Origin: Hymenobacter telluris
Lineage (GTDB): Bacteria > Bacteroidota > Bacteroidia > Cytophagales > Hymenobacteraceae
NCBI RefSeq assembly: GCF_017313265.1
Contig: NZ_JAFLQZ010000010.1
Coordinates: forward strand, 124,001-188,000
DNA: 64,000 nucleotides
Reading direction: 5' to 3'
The position numbers and the translations under genes are program-made. Below the pieces are notes generated by a model. That model did no database searches, was not told where the DNA came from, and saw only the letters and a list, made by a program, of their open reading frames with translations. This document shows positions 26,434 to 34,937 of the stretch, one piece after another (the stretch's first letter is position 1; each line of letters opens with the position of its first letter).

Positions 26434-27192
26434 TTAATGCGGCAACGCGCCCCAGGCTTTATCCCACTGCTTGGGCGTAGCGGCCAGCGCCTCGGGGGTG
26501 GCGGGGCCGTAGTGTTCCAGGTAGTAGTTACAGAAGCCTTTCAGAGGGCATTTCGAGCAATCAGGCTTGCTGAACAAGCAAATGCGCTGCCCATGCCAGT
26601 AGTTGTGCTTGTGGAAGTTGAGCAGTACCAGCACATCTTTGGGCAATTGCTCTAGCAGCACTTGGTGCGCTTTGTCGGCGGAGGCTTTCGGCCCGATCAT
26701 ACCCACCCGCTGTGCAATGCGGTGCACATGCGTATCGACGGGCAACACGGGCTTGTGGAAGTTGAAGAGTAGTACCAAAGAGGCCGTTTTTAGCCCGATG
26801 CCAGGCATATCGGTTAGCCACTTCATACCTTGCTCGACGGGCCACTCTGCCAGAAAATCTAAGTGAAATTCGCCGCCGGTCTGAGTTTGAATGCGGCGCA
26901 GTACTTCCTGTATGCGGGGCGCCTGCGTGTCGGGCCAGCGGGTGGTCCGGATGGCGTGGGCCAACTCTGAGGTAGCCGCCGCCAGCACGCCCGCCCAGTC
27001 GCCGAAGGCCTCCAGCATCCGGTCGTAAGCCAACTCTTCGTCGGCGTGGGTGGTGCGGTGCGAGAGAATGGTGGAAATCAGCTCCCGCATGGGCGTACGG
27101 CGCGGTTGCTCCAGCGTGAGGAGCGGATAGAATTCGTTTAGAATCAGGTGGTCCTGCCAGGTTTTTTCGGCCGGTGGTGAGGCGTAATCCAT
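26434..27192 (-). CDS. Endonuclease III-like DNA glycosylase (HhH-GPD, FeS)
   Basis: From the ATG at 27192, 252 residues. The helix-hairpin-helix is at about 126-140 (LTDMPGIGLKTASLVL) with lysine K135 in the position of the catalytic lysine of the family, and the catalytic aspartate D153 lies in PVDTHVHRIAQRVG. The iron-sulfur loop is complete: C205-X6-C212-X2-C215-X5-C221. It excises damaged bases in base excision repair. The sequence is divergent from housekeeping Nth, so substrate preference is uncertain. A longer upstream frame (24 residues) lacks conservation. Confidence 0.9.
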   Translation of the reverse strand: MDYASPPAEKTWQDHLILNEFYPLLTLEQPRRTPMRELISTILSHRTTHADEELAYDRMLEAFGDWAGVLAAATSELAHAIRTTRWPDTQAPRIQEVLRRIQTQTGGEFHLDFLAEWPVEQGMKWLTDMPGIGLKTASLVLLFNFHKPVLPVDTHVHRIAQRVGMIGPKASADKAHQVLLEQLPKDVLVLLNFHKHNYWHGQRICLFSKPDCSKCPLKGFCNYYLEHYGPATPEALAATPKQWDKAWGALPH

Positions 27193-27225
27193 TCTAGTGC
27201 CAGTTGTAAGTGTCGATAAACAATA

Positions 27226-27255
27226 CGGCCCTGCCACCAAAAGGTCGCAGGGCCG
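27226..27255 (-). terminator. Hairpin after the first OmpA gene
   Basis: Eight-base arms CGGCCCTG and CAGGGCCG lie between two minus-strand genes. On the minus strand it is followed by GTATTGTTT, a weak terminator signature. Confidence 0.4.
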
Positions 27256-27289
27256 CACTGGCAACTAAAAACTGGAAATGGCTAACTAC

Positions 27290-27997
27290 TTAGATAGTGC
27301 CTTTTTCAGCAGCTTTCTTCAGCTTCTCGTTGGCGAAGATGGCCACTTCCACACGGCGGTTGGCTACCCGGCCAGCCTCGGTGGAGTTATCGGCAATGGG
27401 CTGCTTGGAACCGTAACCCGTTACGGTAAAGCGCGAAGCGTCTACACCTTGCTGCTGGGTATAGTTGGCTACGGCCTGGGCCCGGCGCTGCGACAAAGGG
27501 TCGTTGATGGCATCGGTACCGGTGTTGTCGGTGTGGCCTTCCACAATAACGTTGGTGTCACCGTACTTAATGAGGGTCTGGGCCAGTTCTTTGATGTTTT
27601 CCTGAGCGGCAGAGGTTAAAGCAGACGAGTTCTTAGCGAACAGCAGGCCCGAATCGAAGGTGATTTTGATACCCTCGCCTACGCGCTCCACTTTGGCGCC
27701 GGCCATTTCCTTTTTCAGCTCAGCAGCCTGCTTGTCCATGCGACGGCCAATCAGAGCGCCACCCGCGCCACCTACAGCAGCCCCGATGATGGCCCCTTTG
27801 GCGGTACTGTTTTTGCCACCAATCACGCGGCCCAATACGCCACCGGCGGCAGCGCCACCCAGGCCGCCAATGATGCCGCCTTTAGCGGTTTTGCTCCAAG
27901 GCTTCTTGGTGGTCGTCTCTGTTTGGGCTTGTACTGCGCTTGTGCCTACCGTAAGCAAGGCCAGCAGCAAAAGGAAAAATGAACGAAGGTTTTGCAT
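27290..27997 (-). CDS. OmpA-family protein with glycine-zipper domain
   Basis: A 235-residue protein with a signal peptide (MQNLRSFFLLLLALLTVGTSAVQAQ). A glycine-zipper membrane-associated segment follows (about residues 38-90, GGIIGGLGGAAAGGVLGRVIGG and GAAVGGAGGALIGRRMD), then an OmpA-C peptidoglycan-binding domain (VIVEGHTDNTGTDAINDPLSQRRAQAVANY, NRRVEVAI). It likely tethers the outer membrane to the cell wall. It is a close paralogue of the next gene upstream (28448-29194), and the shared OmpA domain shows a local duplication. Confidence 0.92.
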   Translation of the reverse strand: MQNLRSFFLLLLALLTVGTSAVQAQTETTTKKPWSKTAKGGIIGGLGGAAAGGVLGRVIGGKNSTAKGAIIGAAVGGAGGALIGRRMDKQAAELKKEMAGAKVERVGEGIKITFDSGLLFAKNSSALTSAAQENIKELAQTLIKYGDTNVIVEGHTDNTGTDAINDPLSQRRAQAVANYTQQQGVDASRFTVTGYGSKQPIADNSTEAGRVANRRVEVAIFANEKLKKAAEKGTI

Positions 27998-28394
27998 TGT
28001 GAAAAAAGTTAAGGGTTTCGGAAGTAAGTGGTAAGAACGGAAAATAGTATGGTTGGTAATTCGGCCCGAAGATAGTGGTTATGCTGAACCAACTACTCCA
28101 TGGCAGGCATTTTGCAACCACCTTGCCAAAAACGCTTGAAACCTGAAAATAGTATAGAAATAGGCCTTCTGCGCCTATATCAGGCTTTTTTAACCGCACA
28201 AACTAACCAGAAAAAACCTTGATGCTTTGCACTTTTAGCAGTGTGTATCCATTGTTCTGAGTTTTGCATAAGACTACATTGCTGGTTCTGCTAGCGCCTC
28301 AGCTTCATTGGCTTACCCGGAACAACAAATAGCCAACTGTCTTCTGCATCTAAGCTGAGCCACTAATGCGCAAAAAATCACTGTTTGCTAGGCA
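27998..28394. other. Intergenic region upstream of the first OmpA gene
   Basis: About 400 bases without a gene. It should hold the promoter of the minus-strand OmpA gene, but no convincing box was found. The 11-base sequence GAAAATAGTAT occurs twice (near 28039 and 28146), which could be regulatory or chance. Confidence 0.4.
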
Positions 28395-28429
28395 CAAAAA
28401 AAGGCCGCACATATCGTGCGGCCTTTTTT
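28395..28429 (-). terminator. Terminator of the second OmpA gene
   Basis: AAAAAAGGCCGCAC and complement form a strong stem with a short loop and T runs. It is directly downstream of the minus-strand gene ending at 28448. Confidence 0.9.
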
Positions 28430-28447
28430 GCAAGAGGCTGGTGTAGC

Positions 28448-29194
28448 TTACAGCGTGCCTTTCTCAGCAGCTTTCTTCATTTTTTCGTTGGCATAGATGG
28501 CAATTTCCACGCGACGGTTAGCCTGCTTGCCAGCTTCGGTAGTGTTATCAGCAATGGGCTGCTTAGAGCCGTAGCCTTGCGTAGTGATGCGGGCAGCATC
28601 TACGCCTTGCTGGATGGTGTAGTTAGCAACCGACTGGGCCCGGCGCTGCGACAACGGGTCGTTGATAGCATCGGAGCCGCTAGCGTCGGTGTGGCCTTCA
28701 ATCAGCACGTTGGTGTCGGGGTACTTCTTAAGCACTTCGGCCATTTTCTGGATTTCCGACTGCGAAGCGGCCCGCAGGTCGCTCTTGTTGGTGTCGAAGA
28801 GGATGCCCGAGTCGAAGGTGATTTTGATACCCTCGCCTACGCGCTCCACTTTGGCGTTCTGCATGTCGCGCTGTAGCTCTTCGGCCTGCTTGTCCATTTT
28901 GCGGCCAATTACAGCCCCGGTACCGCCGCCCACGGCAGCCCCAATGATAGCGCCAGCAGCCGTACCCGACTTACCACCGATTACGCGGCCTAGCACACCA
29001 CCTACTACGGCTCCACCACCAGCGCCCAGCAGGCCACCCTTAGCGGTTTTGCTCATGCCCGTTTTGCGGGGGCCGGTACCATTGGTGTCAGGCGCATCCG
29101 GAATGTTGGGGTTGCGGGTGTTTGAGGAAGCGCACGAGCCAAGTAGCAACGTCAGCGCCATGAAAAACGAAAGAAGAGAATTAGGAGCTTTCAT
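28448..29194 (-). CDS. OmpA-family lipoprotein with glycine-zipper domain
   Basis: From the ATG at 29194, 248 residues. The leader ends in a lipobox (LLLGSC), so unlike its paralogue at 27290 it is lipidated. The glycine zipper (GGLLGAGGGAVVGGVLGRVIGG, GAAVGGGTGAVIGRKMD) and the OmpA-C domain (VLIEGHTDASGSDAINDPLSQRRAQ, NRRVEIAI) match the neighbour nearly residue for residue, with a different linker (NTRNPNIPDAPDTNGTGPRK). The open frame extends 48 residues upstream without coding character. A TACGTTTG box on the minus strand (29338-29345) could be its promoter with a leader of about 140 bases. Confidence 0.93.
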   Translation of the reverse strand: MKAPNSLLSFFMALTLLLGSCASSNTRNPNIPDAPDTNGTGPRKTGMSKTAKGGLLGAGGGAVVGGVLGRVIGGKSGTAAGAIIGAAVGGGTGAVIGRKMDKQAEELQRDMQNAKVERVGEGIKITFDSGILFDTNKSDLRAASQSEIQKMAEVLKKYPDTNVLIEGHTDASGSDAINDPLSQRRAQSVANYTIQQGVDAARITTQGYGSKQPIADNTTEAGKQANRRVEIAIYANEKMKKAAEKGTL

Positions 29195-29344
29195 CGAAGT
29201 GAAGTTGGTGGAATAGATGAGGTTTTGAAGAGAGTGATGGACGTGCTTACTGCAATTGGCGGAAAAATGTTTGCTCGATGTGTCAGACAAATTATTTCTG
29301 ATGGCGTTTCCGTTGGCTAAGTTTCCGGCTAGTACCACAAACGT

Positions 29345-29388
29345 AAAAACCCCGCCCAGTGCATTCTACTGCATACTGAGCGGGGTTC
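29345..29388 (-). terminator. Terminator of accD
   Basis: AACCCCGC (29348-29355) pairs with GCGGGGTT (29380-29387), and inner CAGT/ACTG and GCA/TGC pairs extend the stem. An A run at 29345-29349 becomes a T run on the minus strand after the stem. Confidence 0.8.
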
Positions 29389-29407
29389 TCAAGAAGCGTG
29401 CCGACTT

Positions 29408-30298
29408 TTAAACTGGCTGTATTGATTTGGCGCCTGCTTTTGGTTTTGCAGCCGTCGGGCCAAGCATGGTGAGCAGGTCAGTGAGGCGGGTCTTCAGCTC
29501 TTTGCGGTCCACAATGAAATCGAGGAAGCCGTGTTCCAGTACGAACTCAGCGCTTTGGAAGCCCTTGGGCAAATCCTTGCCAATAGTTTCTTTGATTACC
29601 CGCGGCCCCGCAAACCCGATGAGCGCACCGGGCTCGGCAATGTTGAAGTCGCCGAGCATGGCAAAGGAAGCTGTAACGCCCCCGGTGGTGGGGTCGGTGA
29701 GCAGTGAAATGTAGGGCAGGCCGGCTTCGGAAAGCAGAGCCAGCTTGGCCGAGGTTTTGGCCATCTGCATCAGCGAGAAACCAGCCTCCATCATACGGGC
29801 GCCTCCGGAACGCGAAATCATCAGGAACGGCAGCCGATTCTGGCGGGCATAGTCGATGGCGCGCGCTATTTTCTCGCCTACCACCGAGCCCATCGAGCCC
29901 CCGATAAAGCGGAAATCCATGGCGGCTACTACCAGCCCTAGACCGTTGAGTTGGCCGTGGCCAGTCCGGACGGCATCGGTGAGGCCCGTGTTTTTCTCGG
30001 TGGCCGTTAGGCGTTGCGGATACGCTTTGGTATCCACGAAATGCAGCGGGTCGGCGGAGTGCATATCGGCATCCAACTCCGTGAACTTGCCTTCGTCAAA
30101 CAGCAGGTCGAAGTAGTCGGCTGCGTCAATCCGGTCGTGGTGGTTGCAGTTGCCACAGGTGTAGAGCAGGCGCTTATGCTCGGCCATGGTAGCCACGGTT
30201 TTACACTCCGGGCACTTATACCACAGCCCATCGGGCGTCTCTTTTTTCTGCTCCGTTGGCGTAACAATGCCTTTCTCTACGCGCTTAAACCAAGACAT
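29408..30298 (-). CDS. accD: Acetyl-CoA carboxylase carboxyltransferase subunit beta
   Basis: A 296-residue subunit of the enzyme that makes malonyl-CoA, the first step of fatty acid synthesis. The N-terminal zinc finger is intact (YKCPECKTVATMAEHKRLLYTCGNC shows the four-cysteine pattern at about residues 28-50). The crotonase-like carboxyltransferase core has SGGARMMEAGFSLMQMAKTSAKL, LTDPTTGGVTASFAMLGD and GFAGPRVIKETIG. It pairs with AccA, which is not in the window. A TATATTTG box on the minus strand (30451-30458) is a possible promoter with a leader of about 150 bases containing AT-rich intergenic repeats. Confidence 0.97.
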   Translation of the reverse strand: MSWFKRVEKGIVTPTEQKKETPDGLWYKCPECKTVATMAEHKRLLYTCGNCNHHDRIDAADYFDLLFDEGKFTELDADMHSADPLHFVDTKAYPQRLTATEKNTGLTDAVRTGHGQLNGLGLVVAAMDFRFIGGSMGSVVGEKIARAIDYARQNRLPFLMISRSGGARMMEAGFSLMQMAKTSAKLALLSEAGLPYISLLTDPTTGGVTASFAMLGDFNIAEPGALIGFAGPRVIKETIGKDLPKGFQSAEFVLEHGFLDFIVDRKELKTRLTDLLTMLGPTAAKPKAGAKSIQPV

Positions 30299-30570
30299 CT
30301 TTTCAATTATGAATTAAAAATTATGAATCAGAAATTGTGAAAGGCCGCCAATTCACTGAGCTGCCAGTTGCCAGGCAATTACCTACGGCAACATGCAGAT
30401 CCAGAAATTCTTGATTTCAATTCGCAACTCTTAATTACTCGAAGCGGGCTCAAATATAGGTTGAAATCGGTTGGTTACGGGTGCCAGGTTGCAATAGCAG
30501 GCAGCTGCTGAGTACCTTGCCACAAAGATGCTGCGTGGTGTACGCTGCTTTCTGCTCTCTGATTTTCCCC

Positions 30571-31599
30571 ATGCCCTTTTCCGTGAAAAATATTCCATCC
30601 CGCTTGCTGGCTTTCACCCTAACGGCTGCTACGTTGCTGCCGGGCTGCGTGCCATCCAAAAAGTACGAAGATCTGAAGGCCCGGCAGGCCTCCACTGAAC
30701 AGGGCAAAGCTGAGGCCGAGCGCCAGCAGCGCAAAGCGGTGGCTGAGTTGCAAAAAGCCACCGATGAACTCAACGAGATGCGCCTCAATAACAAGCGCCT
30801 CACCGACGACTCCACGCAAACCGGTAATGCCCTACGCCGCACTCGCCAGCTCTACACACAGCTCACCGACAGCTACGACAAGCTGCTAAAAAACAGTGAC
30901 CGAGAACTAGCCAATAAGTCGTCGGACTACAATAAGGTGGCGCAAGACCTCGCCCGCCGCGAAGCCGAGCTAGGCGAGTTGGATACCTCACTGAAGAAAA
31001 ACCGGGCCGCCATCGACAAGCTCAACGCCGACCTGAAAACCCGTGAAGCCCGCTTAGCGGAACTGGAAAAGGCCCTAGCCGAGAAAGATAAAGCCGTGAA
31101 CGACCTGCGGGCCAGCGTGGCCAACGCCTTGCGCGGCTTCCAGGGCACCGATTTGCAGGTGAAAATGAAGGACGGCAAAGTATACGTGTCGCTGTCGGAG
31201 CAACTGTTGTTTAAAACCGGCTCTACCAAAGTGGACCCTAAAGGCCAGCAAGCTCTCAAGCAGTTGGCCGCCGTATTGGAAACCCAGCCCGACGTGAACG
31301 TGGTAGTAGAAGGCCACACCGATAACGTGCCATTCAGCCGCCCTACTGGTGGCATGCAAGACAACTGGGACCTGAGCGTATTACGAGCCACCGAAATTGC
31401 ACGGCTGCTCACCACCGGCGGCATCCAGCCGGAGCGCGTAACGGCTTCGGGCCGCTCGCAATACGTACCGGTAGCCGCCAACGACACGCCTACCAACAAG
31501 GCCATGAACCGCCGCACCGAAATCATCCTTACGCCCAAGCTCAACGAGCTATTTAAAATTCTGGATTCAAGCTCGGCAGCTGGTCCCACTCCTAAATAG
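30571..31599 (+). CDS. OmpA-family lipoprotein with long coiled coil
   Basis: Starting at 30571 the protein has 342 residues. The leader ends in a lipobox-like LLPGC, then VPSKKYEDLKARQ begins a long coiled coil (about residues 30-200) rich in Glu, Lys, Ala and Gln. A C-terminal OmpA domain follows (about 215-330; LLFKTGSTKVDPKGQQALKQLA, VVVEGHTDNVPF, NRRTEIILTP). A lipidated anchor plus peptidoglycan-binding end separated by a helical spacer suits a protein that spans or holds the periplasm. It is not closely related to the two glycine-zipper OmpA proteins nearby. Confidence 0.92.
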   Translation: MPFSVKNIPSRLLAFTLTAATLLPGCVPSKKYEDLKARQASTEQGKAEAERQQRKAVAELQKATDELNEMRLNNKRLTDDSTQTGNALRRTRQLYTQLTDSYDKLLKNSDRELANKSSDYNKVAQDLARREAELGELDTSLKKNRAAIDKLNADLKTREARLAELEKALAEKDKAVNDLRASVANALRGFQGTDLQVKMKDGKVYVSLSEQLLFKTGSTKVDPKGQQALKQLAAVLETQPDVNVVVEGHTDNVPFSRPTGGMQDNWDLSVLRATEIARLLTTGGIQPERVTASGRSQYVPVAANDTPTNKAMNRRTEIILTPKLNELFKILDSSSAAGPTPK

Positions 31600-31638
31600 A
31601 GTAGAGTGCTCCAGCTTTACATGGCAGGACAACACAAG

Positions 31639-31683
31639 CGAGGCCGGTTGAACCCTTACAGAATAAGAGTTCAACCGGCCTCG
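31639..31683. terminator. Bidirectional terminator between OmpA lipoprotein and RsbQ-like genes
   Basis: Perfect 15-base arms (CGAGGCCGGTTGAAC and complement) with a 15-base loop between convergent genes. The flanking T run is weak. Confidence 0.75.
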
Positions 31684-31761
31684 GTTATTAGTTAGCCTGT
31701 CAATCAGCCAGTTGGTTCTGGCAGCTGGTATAGCAGTAACTTGGTCTTGAAGCGCTATTGC

Positions 31762-32577
31762 TTACTGAGCGTAGCTCATTACCGATTGTCCTAAGTAGCG
31801 CTCCAAGGCTGCAATTGTAGCTACTGGCGCGTTTAAATGAGGGTAATGGCCTTCCGTATCGAGAATGGTTAGCGTGCTTCCGGCCATGTTTTCGTGCAAA
31901 TACTGACCTACAGCCGGTGACGCTATGGAATCATCGGCGCACTGCACAATTAAAGCGGGCACTCGGAGTTGTGCTAGTGCAGCCCGATAATCAGACAGGA
32001 AAGTGGCCTTGGCAAACTGCCGGGCAACGGCAGGATCTACAGAAGTGAAACTGGCGAGCAGGTCATCCAGTAATTCTGGGCGCATATCCCCTCCTACCAG
32101 CGTCGGTACCACCGTATTCGACCAGCTTAGGTAGTCGCGGTCAAGAAAACCGAGTAGTTCTTCTAGGTCGTCGGGGTCGAAGCCGCCGGCATAGGCTCCG
32201 TCGTTGAGGTAGCATGGCGAAGCGGCCAGCAACACGAGCCGGTCGAATAACTCCGGCTCCTGGATGGCCGCCAGCACCCCAATCATGCCGCTTACTGAGT
32301 GCCCTACGTACACTACCTTGGGTAGGTCTAGGGCTCGGAGCAGCGCCAGCAAATCGGTTACGTAACCGTCCAGGGTTTGGTAGCGAGTGAAGTCATAAGC
32401 GGTTTTATCGGACTGGCCGGCTCCTACCAAGTCGAAAAGCACAACCTGGTTTTGGGCCGCAAATGCCGGCGCAACGTAACGCCACGTTTGCTGGTTGGTG
32501 CCAAATCCGTGGGCAAATACAATGGGCCGCTCTCCTGCTCCGTAGGTGGAAACATGATGCCGTTCGAGTATATCCAT
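31762..32577 (-). CDS. RsbQ/KAI2-like alpha/beta hydrolase
   Basis: A 271-residue serine hydrolase fold. The N-terminus (MDILERHHVSTYGAGERPIV then FAHGFGTNQQTWRYVAPAF), the nucleophile elbow GHSVSGMIG (S94), the acid in CADDS and the histidine in EGHYPHLN follow the RsbQ/D14/KAI2 subfamily closely. RsbQ in Bacillus acts with the PAS-phosphatase RsbP in energy-stress signalling, and the plant members perceive strigolactone or karrikin-like butenolides. No RsbP-like partner is in the window, so the substrate is unknown. It is transcribed alone. Confidence 0.9.
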   Translation of the reverse strand: MDILERHHVSTYGAGERPIVFAHGFGTNQQTWRYVAPAFAAQNQVVLFDLVGAGQSDKTAYDFTRYQTLDGYVTDLLALLRALDLPKVVYVGHSVSGMIGVLAAIQEPELFDRLVLLAASPCYLNDGAYAGGFDPDDLEELLGFLDRDYLSWSNTVVPTLVGGDMRPELLDDLLASFTSVDPAVARQFAKATFLSDYRAALAQLRVPALIVQCADDSIASPAVGQYLHENMAGSTLTILDTEGHYPHLNAPVATIAALERYLGQSVMSYAQ

Positions 32578-32754
32578 GATAAAAACAATTTTCTTATTGA
32601 ATCATTATATAAATCTTGTACTTTCATTAGGAATATACTAGCTGCCTAGGCATAGCTCCAAATATTCAGCTTTACTACTGAATTATCGGCACCACTTGGC
32701 CTGCGTAATGTGGCTGTTTCTGCCAGGTGAGTTTCTAAAGCGGGAACAGGGGCT

Positions 32755-33045
32755 TTAAAATTGAATTGGCACCTGGTTGAGCTCATAAAGCTCGTTCCAA
32801 GTAATAACCCGAATTTGCTTTCCGTGCTTGGCTATTACAAATCCAGGTGCTCCTCCAATCATATCCCGCGACTCATCCGGCAGCTTATCCGGATGATGGT
32901 AGCGGTAGTCAAAATACCAGTACCCTCCATATTCGGTGGGTGAGTTTAACATCCGGAGCTTGTCGAGGGCAAGGGGATGATTCTGATCTTCTTGTGCCAG
33001 ATATATTTGAGCTAGCTGTATAGCTTCTTCTCTACTCATAAGCAC
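32755..33045 (-). CDS. YrhB/Imm35-like small protein
   Basis: A 96-residue protein beginning with SREEAIQLAQIYLAQ, then a beta-rich part (GGYWYFDYRY, GGAPGFVIAKHGKQIRVITW) that resembles the YrhB domain and the related Imm35 immunity family. Those families include small chaperones and antitoxin-like immunity proteins. The gene is AT-rich compared with its surroundings and borders an AT-rich noncoding stretch, so acquisition by transfer is plausible. No toxin gene is adjacent. The family call is tentative. Confidence 0.6.
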   Translation of the reverse strand: MLMSREEAIQLAQIYLAQEDQNHPLALDKLRMLNSPTEYGGYWYFDYRYHHPDKLPDESRDMIGGAPGFVIAKHGKQIRVITWNELYELNQVPIQF

Positions 33046-33458
33046 TGCATATTATATGGTTATACCCATCCAAATACGAAAGCCTATTTGCATTGGATTG
33101 AACAACAATCAAATTTATTGCAGTATTTTTTTTGCACTTAACTTATCAAAAACTATCCATCAATGTTGTTAAGCTGTATTTTTTATTAAAATATATATAA
33201 TTATTATACTAACAATCAATTACTTACAATAAAAAAGAGCACCGCGTTAGTCTATGAACATATATAAAAATATCAAGTGCAGCAGAGCTTATTAACAACC
33301 AATTAATTGAACAAAAAAAAGAACATGCTCAACACTTAATGCGCACACCTATTGAACCTATTCTAGAAGTGCCCCTGGCTATGAAGTTAAGCACAAGCAC
33401 TGAATATACCTTTCAGCCCTGTTGCTTGGCGGCCGTTATTTCACGTAAAAGACCGTGA
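33046..33458. other. AT-rich noncoding stretch
   Basis: About 410 bases, strikingly AT-rich (especially 33100-33340) in an otherwise GC-rich window. It has poly-A/T runs and no open frame with coding character. It may be a degraded insert or a silenced promoter region of the YrhB-like gene. Confidence 0.5.
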
Positions 33459-34241
33459 TTACCCCAGCCGCGCCAACAGTTCCTCCACCTGCCGTTCCAA
33501 CCTAGTGACCCGCTCCTCCATAGTGGACGGTGGGCGCAGGTGCGTGGTGAAAACAGCTTTTACCTCCCATATTTCCAGCGCCTGATCCAGCGCAAACTCC
33601 TCGGAGCCGTAGTCGGGGTTATCGGCGCGCAGCTTGAGCGTGTTGTCGGGCCGCCGCTCCGACAGGCGCCGGACCAGCAGGCGGCTCTGGGTAACAAACG
33701 CGTAGATGCGGTGCACCCGCAGGTTGGGCGCTGCCAAATCGATACGGGCGCAAAGCACCACATCCTGGTGGCGCAGGCCTTGTTGCTGGTGTTGCATTTC
33801 GGCCCCTACTATCTCGAAGGCGCGGGTGGCCGGGCCAAGCTGGTGCGGAAATGTGAGGGCCGGCAGGGTATCGAGAAAAGTGGCTTTGTGGTGCTGCACA
33901 ATGTATTCCAGCAGCCGGTCGGCGGGCACAAAGGGGGTTACGGCATGCAGCTGGTCGGCTTGCGCAACGGCGGATACGGCGGGCTTCTCAGTGGAGGCAT
34001 CCTGCTTGAATATATCGAAATGATACAGCTCATTTACCGTTAGTTCTTTCGTTAGTAGCAAGTCTACGGATAAGCCAAAATGTTGAGCAATGTGAATAAG
34101 CGTCTCCATTTTTGGCTCCGACCGGCCTTCTTCGTACGCTCCTACGCTGGGCCGCGCCAAACCAAAAAGTTCGGCAAATGCCGCCTGGCTTAACTTTTTT
34201 ACCGTTCTAATCTTGCGAATGTTCTTTCCAACGTAAGACAT
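33459..34241 (-). CDS. XRE-family regulator with S24-like C-terminal domain
   Basis: A 260-residue protein. The N-terminal HTH_XRE is clear (about residues 5-62; IRKIRTVKKLSQAAFAELFG, ARPSVGAYEEGRSEPKMETL). After a linker comes a region resembling LexA/CI S24-like domains (AFEIVGAEMQHQQQGLRHQDVVLCARI through VHRIYAFVTQSRLLVRRL to LKLRADNPDYGSEEFALDQALEIWEV), then a short coiled coil. The self-cleavage Ser/Lys dyad is not obvious, so it may be a non-cleaving sensor. It is divergent from the PspA/flotillin operon with a palindromic operator in between, and is the natural candidate regulator of that operon. Confidence 0.88.
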   Translation of the reverse strand: MSYVGKNIRKIRTVKKLSQAAFAELFGLARPSVGAYEEGRSEPKMETLIHIAQHFGLSVDLLLTKELTVNELYHFDIFKQDASTEKPAVSAVAQADQLHAVTPFVPADRLLEYIVQHHKATFLDTLPALTFPHQLGPATRAFEIVGAEMQHQQQGLRHQDVVLCARIDLAAPNLRVHRIYAFVTQSRLLVRRLSERRPDNTLKLRADNPDYGSEEFALDQALEIWEVKAVFTTHLRPPSTMEERVTRLERQVEELLARLG

Positions 34242-34259
34242 CAGGCGAAATATTTTTTT

Positions 34260-34293
34260 CGCTCAAACTTTGAGCGTGTCTAAAACTTTGAGT
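34260..34293. promoter_or_regulatory. Palindromic operator between XRE regulator and stress operon
   Basis: CGCTCAAA-C-TTTGAGCG (34260-34276) is a perfect 8-base palindrome with a single central base, 18 bases before the regulator's start. A half-site AAACTTTGAG repeats at about 34283-34292, and TTTTTTGAGC occurs at about 34348-34357. The cluster suits cooperative binding of an XRE dimer controlling both directions. Confidence 0.65.
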
Positions 34294-34452
34294 ATCCTTG
34301 TGTCGTAAAGCTACTACATTACCAGCATAACCTACTTGAGCCGCTAGTTTTTTGAGCTATGAGCACAACCGCCCGATTCTGTAGGACGTTGCTCTTAACT
34401 TATAGTTCGCTCTTCATTACCCGTTTCAGCTGGCACTTCCTTACCTTATTCT

Positions 34453-34872
34453 ATGGCTAACCACTACTTCATTAAAATCCAGGGCTTCCTGCTGGAGCTG
34501 GGCTTCGACATCCGGCATACCGATGCCGATACTAACTTACTGGTAGTCAGCAAGCCGGAGTTGGGCATCGAGCATCTGGTGCTGGGTTGTGGCGAGCCGC
34601 TCCTGATTCTGGAGCAATACCTGCTCGACCTGCCTGCGCCCAACTGCGACGTGTACCAGCGGCTGCTCCAGAAAAACCGCGACATCATTCACGGCGCTTT
34701 CGTGCTGGATGAGTCGGGCCGCAAGGTGATTTTCCGGGATACGCTTCAGCTGGAACACCTCGACCGGCCGGAGCTGGAAGCGGTGTTCAATTCACTGGCG
34801 CTGTTGCTAAGCGAGTTCAGCGACGAGTTGATTGCCTTTTCTAAACCAGGACCCGCGGCCTTGAAGGCTTAG
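34453..34872 (+). CDS. YbjN / CesT-Tir-chaperone-like protein
   Basis: A 139-residue soluble protein of the mixed alpha/beta fold shared by YbjN and type III secretion chaperones. It has an N-terminal helix (YFIKIQGFLLELGFDI), strands with LLVVSKPELGIEHLVLGC, a central AFVLDESGRKVIFRDTLQLEHLD, and a C-terminal helix (LEAVFNSLALLLSEFSDELIAFSK). It starts the operon that continues with pspA 65 bases later. The equivalent position next to a PspA homologue is taken by a small protein of comparable size in other bacteria (E. coli yjfI-yjfJ), so a direct functional link to PspA is likely. Confidence 0.8.
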   Translation: MANHYFIKIQGFLLELGFDIRHTDADTNLLVVSKPELGIEHLVLGCGEPLLILEQYLLDLPAPNCDVYQRLLQKNRDIIHGAFVLDESGRKVIFRDTLQLEHLDRPELEAVFNSLALLLSEFSDELIAFSKPGPAALKA

Positions 34873-34937
34873 CATTTGATTGATAGTTGATATTATCCGA
34901 GAAAACCAAGCTCCCAAGACCCTAAGCCCCCGTACCC

